From NCBI GenBank assembly GCA_027492035.1, contig JAOZFT010000001.1:1-64000 (forward strand): a stretch of DNA of 64,000 bases. The letters run 5' to 3'. The notes under the pieces are model-generated. The model had not been told where the DNA came from and did no database searches. It saw only the letters and a list, made by a program, of their open reading frames with translations. A program made the position numbers and the translations under genes. Shown in pieces: positions 51,751 through 61,702 of this stretch (position 1 is the first letter of the stretch; every line of letters starts with the position of its first letter). The DNA comes from Thermoproteota archaeon (GTDB taxonomy: Archaea; Korarchaeota; JAOZGF01; JAOZFZ01).

Positions 51751-51777
51751 AAGAAGAATTTAGCGGTTAAAAAAATT

Positions 51778-52461
51778 TCACTCTAAACTTTTCATTAATT
51801 TCTTAGCTTGAAAATGGGCAAGTCTCAGCGGTTCAGGTGTCCTGTGCTTTATTAGAGAAGTAACTATTTTTAGTGAAGTTTCAAGTGAAACCTTGTGGCC
51901 TGGACTCACATAAATTGGTTTCCTTTTTCCTCCAAGAGTTATTTCGTAACCCACTAGTTCACCCTTGTAGATTACTCCTTTAACGTTTCTGATGCCTAAA
52001 TCACGAAGGTTTCCGCATAAAAGATTTTTTGCTACGCCTATGGTTGGAATGTTAAAGTAAACCCCAATCAATGTTGCTTCTCCTGCCTTAAATGGATGCA
52101 ATAAGCCGTTGCCATCTATTAATAATAGGTCAGGCTTGTTTTCTAATTTTTTAATTACAGAGATTATGGGTGAAGCTTCCCTGAAGAAAAGAAAGGTTGG
52201 GACATACGGAAATTTAACGTTGGTTATTGATTTTTGAACTTCTAAAATTTCCAGATGGGGAAATTTAATCGATACAGCAGCTGAGAAAGCCTTGTCCCCT
52301 TTATAGGACACATCGACACCAGTTACTACATTTATTGTTGAAGGTAAGTTGTTTTTGAAAACAGCTTTATTTGCAAGTAATTTCTGGGCTTTACGTGCTT
52401 TTTCGAAGTTGAATTTTTCAATTGTGGTTTTCAAAAAGAAACCCCTCATCGAAAAAAACAT
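51778..52461 (-). CDS. nfi: Endonuclease V
   Basis: About 227 residues. Motifs are TGVDVSYKGDKAFSAA (catalytic Asp), FPYVPTFLFFREASPII with the strand-separating PYVP wedge, LLIDGNGLLHP, IGVAKNLLCG and YVSPGHKVSLETSL. EndoV cuts the second phosphodiester bond 3' of deoxyinosine, and in some lineages RNA inosine. The frame extends to a TTG at 52482; I use the ATG at 52461, as no start has a strong ribosome site. It complements EndoQ elsewhere in the window. Confidence 0.95.
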   Translation of the reverse strand: MFFSMRGFFLKTTIEKFNFEKARKAQKLLANKAVFKNNLPSTINVVTGVDVSYKGDKAFSAAVSIKFPHLEILEVQKSITNVKFPYVPTFLFFREASPIISVIKKLENKPDLLLIDGNGLLHPFKAGEATLIGVYFNIPTIGVAKNLLCGNLRDLGIRNVKGVIYKGELVGYEITLGGKRKPIYVSPGHKVSLETSLKIVTSLIKHRTPEPLRLAHFQAKKLMKSLE

Positions 52462-52648
52462 GTTTTCTCTTTGCCTTTCCAAAAGGTCTTTACTTTATTA
52501 AAACTTCTTTTCTTTTCTTCCCTTCTCTCCTTTCACCATTCTTCTTTTTTCCTGATTTAAAAATGAAATAGAAAAAGCTTAAAAAAGGTTACTTGTTAAA
52601 AAATTAGGGAAAAAAGAAAAAGCAGTTTAAAGGATAGGAGAGAGTGAA

Positions 52649-52918
52649 ATGTCAGCAATTAAAGTTGTTAAGGAATTAGGTGCAAGAATAATAGCTATGA
52701 AAGACGATGGCACACCTAGGCAGATACTGAAAGGGTACATAAAAGAGGGAAGGTATGGAAAATTTATTTCTATAGAGAAACATTGGGTGCAGACTGACTT
52801 AGAGGAATTTACTGATTCAAAATGGGCTAGATGGTCCATCTCAATACCTTACGACAGAGATAAAGCCATAGCTCTAATTGAAAATATGAAGGAACTGGTT
52901 GAGGAAGCTTTCAAATAA
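52649..52918 (+). CDS. Conserved-looking 89-residue protein, unknown
   Basis: ATG at 52649 has AGGAGAGAG seven to nine bases upstream. The product is mixed alpha-beta with a basic first half (KVVKELGARIIAMKDDG; ILKGYIKEGRYGKF) and ends in an amphipathic helix (KAIALIENMKELVEEAFK). It has no signal peptide, membrane segment or Cys. I do not recognise a family. Good ribosome site and composition argue that it is real. Confidence 0.7.
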   Translation: MSAIKVVKELGARIIAMKDDGTPRQILKGYIKEGRYGKFISIEKHWVQTDLEEFTDSKWARWSISIPYDRDKAIALIENMKELVEEAFK

Positions 52919-53123
52919 AATTGTTAATTTTCAAGAATTTGAAGTGTTTAAGGGAGAAATACCGGGAAACATACTTAATAACTTGAATCAATCACAGCTT
53001 GAAGAGGAAATTCTTTAAGGAATCTGTAAGTGAAGGCAAAAACTCAATAAGGTAGACATTGCCCCAATCTTTTATTAATTTTCCTTTAATAAGGTTTTTC
53101 AACTGTTAAGGAAAGGGGTACAA

Positions 53124-54392
53124 ATGAAAATGAGCAAAGAAGAAGTCAGTGACAGGGAAATTGAAAAAGTAAGCCTTAAACTTTCTAAGAGTCTTTTTTT
53201 AGTTGCTGGTTTCTCTTCTTTTTCAGTCAGCTTATTTAACCCTTTCCTAAATTTTTACGCTGTTTTCATTGGAGCCTCATTTACTGAACTTGGTTGGTTA
53301 ACTTCTGCGAAAAACTTGTTTCTAAACGTTTTCCAACTTTTTTGGGGTTATTTAAGTGACTTAAAGGGTAAAAGAATTTTTTTGGGGGTTGGTTATTTAT
53401 TTACGGGTTTATTGGTTTTAACTGTTTGTTGGGTTAACTCAAGCTTGGTCTTAATAGGTTTAGTTACACTTCTTTATTTTCTTTACTCAATGACTTTGCC
53501 TTCATGGACTTCTTTACTTGGCGATTACAGTGAAGAATCTACTAGAGGGAAAGTTTTAGGCATTGTTGGTTTTGTCTCCCAATTTGCAAGTGTAACAGCT
53601 TACTTAGTTGTTGTCACACTCACTTTCAACTCAAAGTTAAGTAATGAGTTCCTGATAAAGATACCTTTCATATTGGCGGGTTTTACGTCTTTAACAGCAT
53701 CTTTTTTCGTTCTCCCATTGAAAGAAAAGAGAAACAACCAAATTAGAAAAATAGCTGAAAGTTTCACTGGAAGTTTTAAAGTGGGAAATTATAGACGTTT
53801 CCTTTACCTATCAAGCTTTAATGCTTTCTCAATGTCTCTTGTTTGGCCTATTTTTTCATATTTAACCGTCTTATTAACAAATAATACTGTTTGGGAAATG
53901 GCTTTGATTTGGGGGGCTTGGAGCATTTCTAATTCATTAGGTCAAAGATTTCTAGGTAAACTCATTGATTTATATGGCAGGAAACCTTTTCTCATAATCA
54001 GTAAGTTTTCTTTATTCGTGGTTCCCTTAGGTTACATCCTTTCCAACCTTTCCAGTTCATGGGTTGAATTGTTTGTTGTTATGTTAACTGCTGGGGTTTT
54101 TATGTCCCTTTCAATAGTTTCAGAAACAGCTTATATTTTGGATTGTGCAGAGGAAGGAGAAAGAGCTTCCTTCACAGCAATGTTTAACTTTCTTACAGGT
54201 ATTTTCTCATTTACGGGTTCAATGGTAGGAGGCTTTCTTACAGATTTGTTTAAATTCTCATTCACAACTTCAACCTCCCTTAATTTGGTGTTGCTTGTTT
54301 CTTTAGTACTAAGGGTAGTTTCAGGTCTCTCCTATAAAACTTTGAAAGAAGTACATGTTCCAATAAGGCAGCAATCCAGCTTTTCTTCGTAA
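53124..54392 (+). CDS. MFS transporter
   Basis: A 422-residue membrane protein with about 12 hydrophobic segments in two halves. The loop between helices 2 and 3 reads FWGYLSDLKGKRIFLG, a good match to the MFS signature G-x3-D-x2-G-R/K-x-R/K, and the second half has LGKLIDLYGRKPFLIIS at the equivalent place. The substrate cannot be predicted. GGGG lies five bases before the ATG. No regulator or enzyme gene is next to it. Confidence 0.88.
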   Translation: MKMSKEEVSDREIEKVSLKLSKSLFLVAGFSSFSVSLFNPFLNFYAVFIGASFTELGWLTSAKNLFLNVFQLFWGYLSDLKGKRIFLGVGYLFTGLLVLTVCWVNSSLVLIGLVTLLYFLYSMTLPSWTSLLGDYSEESTRGKVLGIVGFVSQFASVTAYLVVVTLTFNSKLSNEFLIKIPFILAGFTSLTASFFVLPLKEKRNNQIRKIAESFTGSFKVGNYRRFLYLSSFNAFSMSLVWPIFSYLTVLLTNNTVWEMALIWGAWSISNSLGQRFLGKLIDLYGRKPFLIISKFSLFVVPLGYILSNLSSSWVELFVVMLTAGVFMSLSIVSETAYILDCAEEGERASFTAMFNFLTGIFSFTGSMVGGFLTDLFKFSFTTSTSLNLVLLVSLVLRVVSGLSYKTLKEVHVPIRQQSSFSS

Positions 54393-54509
54393 AGGGGACT
54401 TCATTTTGAACTTTAAAGTATTTCTGAACAAGGCAAGATCCCAGTTGGAAATTCAGAGAAGGTTTATTTCAGTTTTCTTCCGCAATTAGTGCAATAAATG
54501 CCATCTGGG

Positions 54510-56570
54510 TTAACAAGTGCACTGCAGAAGGGACAGTAACCCTGCTGCTTTCTTTTGAGCAGGTGGTGGGTAAGTGGAGGAAATAGGTGTTTGAGGCTTA
54601 AAACCTCTCTTACGCAAAAGATATACAGCAATAATAACAGCTACTACCCCAACTATAAGAATTAATGTGAATGAAGGTGCTTCGTAAGGGGATGGTGAAG
54701 GTGAAGCAGTAAAGGAGGGTTTTGGGCTTTGATAAGTGGGGGTTGAAGTTGGCGTGGGAAATGATGGTGGAGAGGGGGAAGGGACTGAAGGGGATGGAGT
54801 TAAAGTTGGGGTAGGAGAGGGAGTTGGTGAAGGAGATGAAACCGGTACTGCAGTTTCTGGGTAAGTGTATACTTCCGTTAACTGGTCGTTAGATGATACT
54901 TCATCATCTCCATCAACATCTTCCCATTCAACCACCAAATACTGGGCTGGTTTAGGATTTTGGGCAAGTTTCCAAAAGTTATTCCTTAGATATTGGAGGG
55001 CTGCATCTGTACCTTGTTTAGTTATCCCCTCGATTAAAATAGAGGGGCTGTCGGATTTAACTTGAGCAGTGAATGCAATTATGCCATAATCCCTTTTTCC
55101 AACTTGGGAAGGATTTATTGAACCTCGAAATTCACCAATTTTAATTGTGTCACTTGTTAGGGTGATATTAAATATTTTGTTCAGTTTTGCTGTGGCAGGG
55201 TTATTTGAGGGGTTACCGATCACGTAACTATTAGGTTCCGGTTTATCCGTATATTTAACAGTTCCCTTAATTTTGTTTGCGAAGTCTAAAGCTTGTTTTT
55301 TGTTTGGGGAATTTACACCTATGATTATCGTGGGTTGTGGTTTAAGGTTTCCTAATGATTTAGAGTCAACAGAGTGCCATTTATTCAATGTTTTTTCTGC
55401 CTCGCTTAAGCATTCACTCCATTTACCGTTCAGGTAAAGGTTTTCAACTGAGGAAACAGCGCTTGAAACCCAGTTCAAATTCAACTTATTACTTCTTTCC
55501 TTAAGTAAGTCTAGAGCTGAAAGAGCTTCACCTCTTTCAGGGTCTATTTTACTAAGCATTTCTTTCCAGTTTGAAGATGATAAGGCAAGATTCCTTAATT
55601 CATCAAAGGCTTGGTAAATGTCAAACCCCTTTTCCTGTCTCAGTTCTTCATAGATTTCGTAGATGGTTTTTTGCGGAGGAGCCTCTAAAATAAGTTTCCA
55701 AAAGGTTTGAAGGATGCCTCTACCATATTTCTTGTCAATATAGTAAAGGAGGGTGTAACCGACAGAGTAAATGTCTAAAGCTGCGCCTTTGTAGTAAAAG
55801 TTGTGAAGGTAATGTTTGGGATATGTCTCAAACCAGTACTGTGAATTGTAGTCTACATTTATTGTTTCACCACTTGCTTTCTTGTAGTAAGAGTTGGGGT
55901 TTCGGAACATTTGGTAAGCCAGTTTAAAGTGTTCTTCTTCAGGGTTGATGCCGCATTTAACTTGTACCTCATCATCCTGAAAGAAAAGGTCGCATCTTAT
56001 CGCTTTCTCAAATTGATTTGTTTCCCTTAAAAGGTTTAGTGAGACATACTCCGCAGAGGCTTCATCAACCCATAAACCAGTCCAGAAATTCTGCTGACTC
56101 CAAAGGGTAGTATCATAAAAATAGGAGTGAACTGCTTCATGAAGAACAGTTTGCTGATGATCAAGGAAAAGTTCATAGTTATGTAAAACGATGTTTTTCT
56201 CTGCGGAGCGGATAGTATAAGCACCGCCTACAAGCCAATAAGTGCCAATTGATTCGAAAACAACCTGAACTTCACCTCTGTACCTAGGAGGAGTACCGAT
56301 AAAGTCTTTCATGTAAGGAAACAATTGATTCAAGAAATTAGTGTAGTTTTCGCCTTGAGCCCGCATATTCACAGGAAAGTGTAGATATGGTTCAAGTTCA
56401 GGATGATATTTCTTAATCCATTCCCTACATGCAACAATAGACGAGGCAGTTTGAGGGAATTTATTAACAAAGATGATTTCAGGATTTTGGGCATGTATTG
56501 AGGGAACAGGAGTAATTAACAGGATCAACAATATTGTAAATGTATAGGGAAAAATTTTTCTTCTTTCCAT
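54510..56570 (-). CDS. Secreted gluzincin-type metalloprotease, C-terminal zinc ribbon lost by frameshift
   Basis: About 686 residues in the present frame. A signal peptide (residues about 5-27) precedes a protease-like domain with HEAVHSYFYD (HExxH) and, about 20 residues later, DEASAEYVS (third ligand Glu), as in M1/M4-type gluzincins. A Pro/Ser/Thr linker and membrane helix follow. The frame then ends in LLSLLQCTC, but the next frame reads GYCPFCSALVNPDGIYCTNC and GRKLK to a stop at 54464, nearly the same ribbon that ends the beta-helix protein at 11.3 kb. A 1-base shift near 54545 separates them. ATG at 56570 is preferred to the TTG at 56588. Confidence 0.85.
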   Translation of the reverse strand: MERRKIFPYTFTILLILLITPVPSIHAQNPEIIFVNKFPQTASSIVACREWIKKYHPELEPYLHFPVNMRAQGENYTNFLNQLFPYMKDFIGTPPRYRGEVQVVFESIGTYWLVGGAYTIRSAEKNIVLHNYELFLDHQQTVLHEAVHSYFYDTTLWSQQNFWTGLWVDEASAEYVSLNLLRETNQFEKAIRCDLFFQDDEVQVKCGINPEEEHFKLAYQMFRNPNSYYKKASGETINVDYNSQYWFETYPKHYLHNFYYKGAALDIYSVGYTLLYYIDKKYGRGILQTFWKLILEAPPQKTIYEIYEELRQEKGFDIYQAFDELRNLALSSSNWKEMLSKIDPERGEALSALDLLKERSNKLNLNWVSSAVSSVENLYLNGKWSECLSEAEKTLNKWHSVDSKSLGNLKPQPTIIIGVNSPNKKQALDFANKIKGTVKYTDKPEPNSYVIGNPSNNPATAKLNKIFNITLTSDTIKIGEFRGSINPSQVGKRDYGIIAFTAQVKSDSPSILIEGITKQGTDAALQYLRNNFWKLAQNPKPAQYLVVEWEDVDGDDEVSSNDQLTEVYTYPETAVPVSSPSPTPSPTPTLTPSPSVPSPSPPSFPTPTSTPTYQSPKPSFTASPSPSPYEAPSFTLILIVGVVAVIIAVYLLRKRGFKPQTPISSTYPPPAQKKAAGLLSLLQCTC

Positions 56571-56869
56571 TTTTTTTCCATCTTTCAAAACAAGTACATA
56601 GACTGCAAAAATTTAGGGAAGATTTTGTAATTTTTAAACTTTTTGTTAAAAATTTTTCTTGAAATTGTAAATGAAGTTGAGGTTTAAATAATGGAAAGGC
56701 TAGTTTTTAAAACATGAAATATAAAGGTGAAAGTATGTTACAGTTCCCCTATAACATCCTCTCGTTTTTCCTTTAAAAATACGTTTTGTACAGGTTGAAT
56801 TTATTCCCTTTTTTACTCCTTCCCAAATAAGAAACTGCCTCCTCAAAAAAAACCTTTTTTTAGAGTTTT
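56571..56869. other. AT-rich gap next to the Cdc6 gene
   Basis: About 300 very AT-rich bases between the end of cdc6 and the metalloprotease start. It might be part of a replication origin, since archaeal origins often sit beside orc1/cdc6 genes, but they usually lie upstream of the gene and I do not see clear repeated origin recognition boxes. A short GTTA...TAAC inverted motif occurs near 56740. Confidence 0.25.
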
Positions 56870-58048
56870 TCAAATAACGGTTTCCATCACTTTGTTTATT
56901 TTCATGATTAACCCGTTAAGGAAAGCGTTTAGCTCTGCTGTTTCAACTCCACTTACCCCTATTTTTGTTAATCCCTTGATTTCTATTAATCCCTTATCGG
57001 CTAGGTTTTGAAGTTGTTCATCTATCTCTTTCCTTTTCCTTTGTTTTAATTCTTCACAAACAACTTTGTAAACTTCCTTTATTTTATTGTAGGGTACATA
57101 AGGTTCTTCTTTCCGTTGCAGTGCACGGGCTACACTTAAAAGAACAACTTTTTCTTGGAAAGGTAGATTTAATATTTCGTCTGTGGTGATTAAGTAGGAT
57201 TTTTCTTTGAAAACGCTCCTAACGTGTTCGGGCATTATTTTCCTAAAACCTTGCGCTTCAGCCAGTGTCCCTGCATAGAGTAAAAGATCTAAAGCTGCCC
57301 TTGCGTCACCATTTATTGGAGGTTTAGAACAGAGGTCTGAAATAAATTCAACAAGGTCTTCACTCACCACTCCAGGTTTGAAAGATTCGTTAACTCGAAG
57401 CAATAAGATGTCTTTCAGCTGTTTGTGATTGTATGATTGAAATCTTATGTAGTTCCTTCCTAGAGTGCTTAATTCAGCTGGTTCAAGTTTTTCATGAAAC
57501 TTCTTAGACCTAGCAATGAATATTTCTCCTAGGAAGTTTAAAGGTTCACCTGGGCTTAATTCGCTGAGCCTGGTCAACTCATAAACTAATTTTTCCCTGC
57601 TATAATTTACGAAGTAGTCTATCTCATCAAAAACAGCTATTAAGTAGGTTTTTTTCTTTTTTAAATAATTTATTAATTCATTAAGCATTTCAAGAGCACT
57701 TAAGTTTTGAGAAAAAATTTCAGGTGCTGCCTTTAAAACCATTGTGCGGTAAAGAACTACTTTGCTTGTACCCAGCAGCCTTAAATTCAAATAAACTGAC
57801 TTAATCCTTAATTTTTTCTTTAAAGCTTCTTTTTCAAATTCTTTAGTGAAAAGGATAGCTGTACATGTTTTCCCTGAACCTGTTACGCCGATTAATTGAG
57901 CTATTTTCAAAAATTTTTCAGAGGGTTTTTCCAATGAATCAAAAAACAAAAGTTTAAGCTGATTTAACTGCTTCCCTCTATGGGGGAGAGAGTTAGGTAT
58001 GTAAGTGGGTAGGAGTTTATTTTTATCTTTAAAAATTAGACTTCGCAA
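56870..58048 (-). CDS. cdc6: Orc1/Cdc6 family replication initiator, divergent
   Basis: A 392-residue AAA+ protein. Walker A GVTGSGKTCT (about residue 54), Walker B AVFDEIDYF (about residue 138) and sensor 2 NGDARAALDLL are intact, followed by a winged-helix C-terminus (residues about 300-390). The sensor 1 position, usually an I-S-N, reads FIARSKKF, so the conserved Asn is missing. It may be a paralogue with altered ATP control instead of the main initiator. TTG start with AGAGG seven bases upstream. It lies next to the biotin carboxylase operon on the same strand. Confidence 0.9.
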   Translation of the reverse strand: MRSLIFKDKNKLLPTYIPNSLPHRGKQLNQLKLLFFDSLEKPSEKFLKIAQLIGVTGSGKTCTAILFTKEFEKEALKKKLRIKSVYLNLRLLGTSKVVLYRTMVLKAAPEIFSQNLSALEMLNELINYLKKKKTYLIAVFDEIDYFVNYSREKLVYELTRLSELSPGEPLNFLGEIFIARSKKFHEKLEPAELSTLGRNYIRFQSYNHKQLKDILLLRVNESFKPGVVSEDLVEFISDLCSKPPINGDARAALDLLLYAGTLAEAQGFRKIMPEHVRSVFKEKSYLITTDEILNLPFQEKVVLLSVARALQRKEEPYVPYNKIKEVYKVVCEELKQRKRKEIDEQLQNLADKGLIEIKGLTKIGVSGVETAELNAFLNGLIMKINKVMETVI

Positions 58049-58095
58049 GGAAAACCTCTCAACACATTAAAAGGTCTTTCTTCATAGAAATCTTC

Positions 58096-58608
58096 TTAAG
58101 TAAAAGATTGAGAAATTTTAATCAATACATCATCTTGGTTGACGAATGCACCTTCCCTCACCATTACTTCGGTAATCACTCCCTCAACCGGGGAACGAAT
58201 TTCATTTTCCATTTTCATTGATTCAATAATCAAAAGCAGTTCACCCCGAGCTACTTTTCCTCTATTCTTCACTTTTAAAGAAACAACTTTACCAGCCATT
58301 GGAGCCTTAACAATCACTTCCCCCTTTTCTCCCCTCTTCCCAATCTTTAATTCCTTAACTGAAACAAGATGTTTAACCCCGTACTCTTCTACTAAATACA
58401 CTCCTTCCTCTATTTCTTTAACGTTTACATAAAAGGGTTTGTTCTTTTGAGCAGTCTTAACTTGGACGTAGTTTCTGTTTTGCGGAGAAATTTGAAACCT
58501 TTCTTCTTTTTCGTTAATTACCAGCTTCACCGAATCTTCTAGGCTTAAATTTTCCTTTTTCACCCTGAACTTTTTCCCATCCACTGTGACTTCGAATTCC
58601 TTAACCAT
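58096..58608 (-). CDS. Biotin carboxyl carrier protein
   Basis: A 170-residue carrier. The last 75 residues form the biotinyl domain with the attachment motif ESMKMEN (biotinyl Lys near residue 130). The first 90 residues are an extended region (VDGKKFRVKKENLSLEDS) that may bind the carboxylase or transferase. It accepts CO2 from biotin carboxylase and passes it to the transferase. Its ATG at 58608 lies 49 bases inside the end of accC. Confidence 0.93.
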   Translation of the reverse strand: MVKEFEVTVDGKKFRVKKENLSLEDSVKLVINEKEERFQISPQNRNYVQVKTAQKNKPFYVNVKEIEEGVYLVEEYGVKHLVSVKELKIGKRGEKGEVIVKAPMAGKVVSLKVKNRGKVARGELLLIIESMKMENEIRSPVEGVITEVMVREGAFVNQDDVLIKISQSFT

Positions 58609-60131
58609 TTAATCACCGAAAAGTGTTGATTAGCGTTAATTAATTCCCTCCTTCCCTGAATCAACCATCCATTGGAAGCCTTCGTTTCTCCTATCAAGTA
58701 TTCGGTTTTAGTTTTTCTACCTGTTCTTAAATGGTAGTTTAGTGCTGCCGCTATTAATGGGGAGCATTCGTCAATTCTTTTTTTAAAGAGGCTGCTTTTG
58801 TTTTCGTTTATGAATTGAGTATGGGTTTCTCCCTTGATAAATTTTTTATTTCTGACTAGGTTTCTAAAGAAAGGAATATTGGTTTTGACACCCGTGATTT
58901 CGAATTCTTCCAAGGCGTTACGCATTCTTTTAATTGTTTCCTCCCTGTTTCTTCCCCAAGTGATCAATTTAACTAATAAAGCGTCATAAAATGGAGAAAC
59001 TGTGAAGCCTGGGTAAACTGCACTCTCAATTCTCAACCATCCCCCGCATGGAAACCTTAAACTTTCAATTTTTCCAGATGAAGGAGCAAAATCCCTTTCA
59101 GGATCTTCGGCGTAGATTCTGCATTCCATAGCATGCCCATTTAGTATCAATTTTTCTTGTTTTAAGTTTATTTCCTCTCCATAAGCTATTTTTATTTGTT
59201 CCTTAACTATATCTACGCCTGTAACCATTTCAGTGATAGGGTGTTCAACTTGTATACGGGTATTTGCTTCTAAAAAATAGAAGCTGCCCTCTTCATCTCT
59301 TAAAAACTCTATCGTGCAGACGTTATCATAATTTGCCTCTTTAACAAGTTTCACAGCATCTGAACAGATTTTTCTCCTCACTTCATCATCAACAACTGGT
59401 GAGGGGGTTTCCTCCAATAGTTTCTGATGCCTTCTTTGAATAGAACACTCCCTTTCAAACAAATGAATAACGTTACCGTGTTTATCGCTTAAAATCTGAA
59501 CTTCGACGTGTCTGGGCCTACTTAGTTTTTTTTCAAGGTATAAGGTGGAGTTTCCAAAGGCTTTCAAAGCTTCCATTTTAGCTGATTCAAAAACATTAGC
59601 CAGTTCCCTTTTGTTTTTAATTAACCTCATACCTCTCCCGCCTCCTCCTCCTGAAGCTTTAAGGAGCACTGGATACCCTATTTTATCTGCCTCCTCCACT
59701 GCCTCGCTTAATTCCTTCACTGGTTTAAGGCTTCCAGGAATAATTGACCCCCCAATTTTTTCCATCATTTGTCTGGCGTTTATTTTATCCCCTAACTTTT
59801 CTAAGGCTTCAGGGTTTGAACCAATAAACGTTATCCCTTCTTCTTCACATCTTTTTGCAAAGAAGGCGTTTTCAGCCAAGAAGCCGTAACCGGGGTGAAT
59901 AGCTTCTGAACCTGTCTCTTTACAAACTTTAATTATTTTTTCAATGTTGAGGTAGCTTTCGCTGGGTTTAGCTTCCCCAATTAAGTACGCTTCATCTGCA
60001 AATTTCACATGTAGAGAGTTCAGGTCCACTGTAGAGTAAATGGCAACTGTTTTTATTCCTAATTCTTTACAGGCTCTAATCACTCTTAGAGCTATTTCCC
60101 CTCTATTAGCAACTAAAACTTTCTTAAACAA
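58560..60131 (-). CDS. accC: Biotin carboxylase
   Basis: About 523 residues, ATP-grasp enzyme that carboxylates biotin on the carrier. FKKVLVANRGEIALRVIRAC at the start, GYGFLAENAFFAK, KASGGGGGRGMRLIK (ATP-binding Gly loop), RECSIQRRHQKLLEE and EANTRIQVEHPITE are the family motifs. TTG at 60131 has AAGGTG nine bases upstream and yields the classical N-terminus; GTG at 60143 is the alternative. The C-terminus (after residue 450) is longer than in bacterial AccC and overlaps the carrier gene. Confidence 0.95.
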   Translation of the reverse strand: MFKKVLVANRGEIALRVIRACKELGIKTVAIYSTVDLNSLHVKFADEAYLIGEAKPSESYLNIEKIIKVCKETGSEAIHPGYGFLAENAFFAKRCEEEGITFIGSNPEALEKLGDKINARQMMEKIGGSIIPGSLKPVKELSEAVEEADKIGYPVLLKASGGGGGRGMRLIKNKRELANVFESAKMEALKAFGNSTLYLEKKLSRPRHVEVQILSDKHGNVIHLFERECSIQRRHQKLLEETPSPVVDDEVRRKICSDAVKLVKEANYDNVCTIEFLRDEEGSFYFLEANTRIQVEHPITEMVTGVDIVKEQIKIAYGEEINLKQEKLILNGHAMECRIYAEDPERDFAPSSGKIESLRFPCGGWLRIESAVYPGFTVSPFYDALLVKLITWGRNREETIKRMRNALEEFEITGVKTNIPFFRNLVRNKKFIKGETHTQFINENKSSLFKKRIDECSPLIAAALNYHLRTGRKTKTEYLIGETKASNGWLIQGRRELINANQHFSVIKWLRNSKSQWMGKSSG

Positions 60132-60154
60132 GGAGCAACACACCTTGAAACAGT

Positions 60155-61702
60155 TTAAAGGGGAATATTACAGTGTTTTTTAGGGGGCCTTCTCTCCCTT
60201 TTATTCCTTAAAATTTCGAGGAATTTGATCAAAGCAGGCCTTGTTTCAGCTGGGTCTATTACGTCATCAATATACCCTAACCTGGCTGCCACGTAAGGGT
60301 TAGCGAATTCTTTCCTGTACTCTGAAAGAAGTTTCTCCCTGTATGTTTCAGGGTCAGAAGCTTTAGCTAATTCTTTTCTGAAAATAATGTTTATAGCTCC
60401 ACTTGGACCCATTACTGCTATTTCTGCACTTGGCCAAGCCAGGTTAATATCTGCACCTACATGTTTACTGTTTAAGACATCGTAAGCTCCGCCATATGCC
60501 TTTCTCACAATAACAGTCATTCGAGGCACTGTTGCTTCGCAGAAAGCAAATAAAAGCTTTGAACCATGTTTAATTATTCCTCCATGTTCCTGCGCCGTAC
60601 CTGGAAGGAAACCTGGAACATCAACAAACACAATGAGAGGGATATTAAATGCGTCACAGAACCTTACAAACCTAGCTCCCTTTATTGAAGCATTTATGTC
60701 CAATGCACCAGCCAGGTGGTTAGGTTGATTTGCAACTATCCCTACAGAGTAACCGTTTAACCGAGCAAACCCTGTAATTATGTTTTTAGCCCAGTGTTTA
60801 TGAACTTCCAAAAACTTGCCTTCATCAATTACCCTCCTAATTATTTCTTTCATGTCATAAGGTTTATAAGGGTCTTCAGGCACAATCACTCTTAATTCTT
60901 CGTCTCTTCTAGCAGGGTTATCTTTAGGTTTAGCCCTTGGCGGGTCTTCCATGTTGTTGTTGGGAATGTAACTTAGTAACTCCCTCACTATTCTAAAAGC
61001 CTCTTCTTCATTTTCGGCCAAGAAATGGGCAACACCACTTTTCACATTATGAACTTCAGCTCCCCCTAATTCTTCAAAAGTTATTTCTTCACCTGTTACT
61101 GCTTTAATAACGTTAGGGCCTGTTATAAACATATAACTTGTTCCTTTCACCATTATGATGAAATCTGTAAGTGCAGGTGAATAAACAGCTCCACCGGCAC
61201 ATGGTCCAAGCACAACAGATATTTGAGGAATAACCCCGGAAGCCAAGGTATTCCTGAAGAAAATATAAGCATAACCAGCTAAACTTAAAACCCCCTCCTG
61301 TATCCTCGCACCCCCTGAATCATTTAGACCAATAAAGGGTGCACCCACCTTCATAGCTAAATCCATAACTTTACAGATTTTCTTAGCATGCATTTCACCC
61401 AGTGACCCACCGAAAACGGTGAAGTCTTGGGAAAAAAGAAAAACAAGTCTTCCACTTATTTTACCGTAACCTGTAACTACACCGTCTCCAAAAATTTTCT
61501 TCTCTCCCATCCCAAATTCTGATATTCTGTGCGTAACGAAAGGGTCAATCTCTGTAAATGTCCCTTCATCAACTAAAAGGTTTATTCTTTCACGTGCAGT
61601 TAACTTCCCCCTTTTATGTTGCTCTTCAATTTTCTTTTTCCCTCCTCCAAGTTTTGCCTTCTCTTTCAGCTGTTTTAATTCTTCAATTTTGTCCTTTTCC
61701 AT
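60155..61702 (-). CDS. Acyl-CoA carboxyltransferase (PccB/MmdA type)
   Basis: About 515 residues of crotonase-like carboxyltransferase. [73 protein letters not shown] and [15 protein letters not shown] identify it. Such subunits serve acetyl/propionyl-CoA carboxylase or sodium-pumping methylmalonyl-CoA decarboxylase; the adjacent biotin carboxylase favours a carboxylase. ATG at 61702 overlaps birA by 20 bases. Confidence 0.94.
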   Translation of the reverse strand: MEKDKIEELKQLKEKAKLGGGKKKIEEQHKRGKLTARERINLLVDEGTFTEIDPFVTHRISEFGMGEKKIFGDGVVTGYGKISGRLVFLFSQDFTVFGGSLGEMHAKKICKVMDLAMKVGAPFIGLNDSGGARIQEGVLSLAGYAYIFFRNTLASGVIPQISVVLGPCAGGAVYSPALTDFIIMVKGTSYMFITGPNVIKAVTGEEITFEELGGAEVHNVKSGVAHFLAENEEEAFRIVRELLSYIPNNNMEDPPRAKPKDNPARRDEELRVIVPEDPYKPYDMKEIIRRVIDEGKFLEVHKHWAKNIITGFARLNGYSVGIVANQPNHLAGALDINASIKGARFVRFCDAFNIPLIVFVDVPGFLPGTAQEHGGIIKHGSKLLFAFCEATVPRMTVIVRKAYGGAYDVLNSKHVGADINLAWPSAEIAVMGPSGAINIIFRKELAKASDPETYREKLLSEYRKEFANPYVAARLGYIDDVIDPAETRPALIKFLEILRNKRERRPPKKHCNIPL

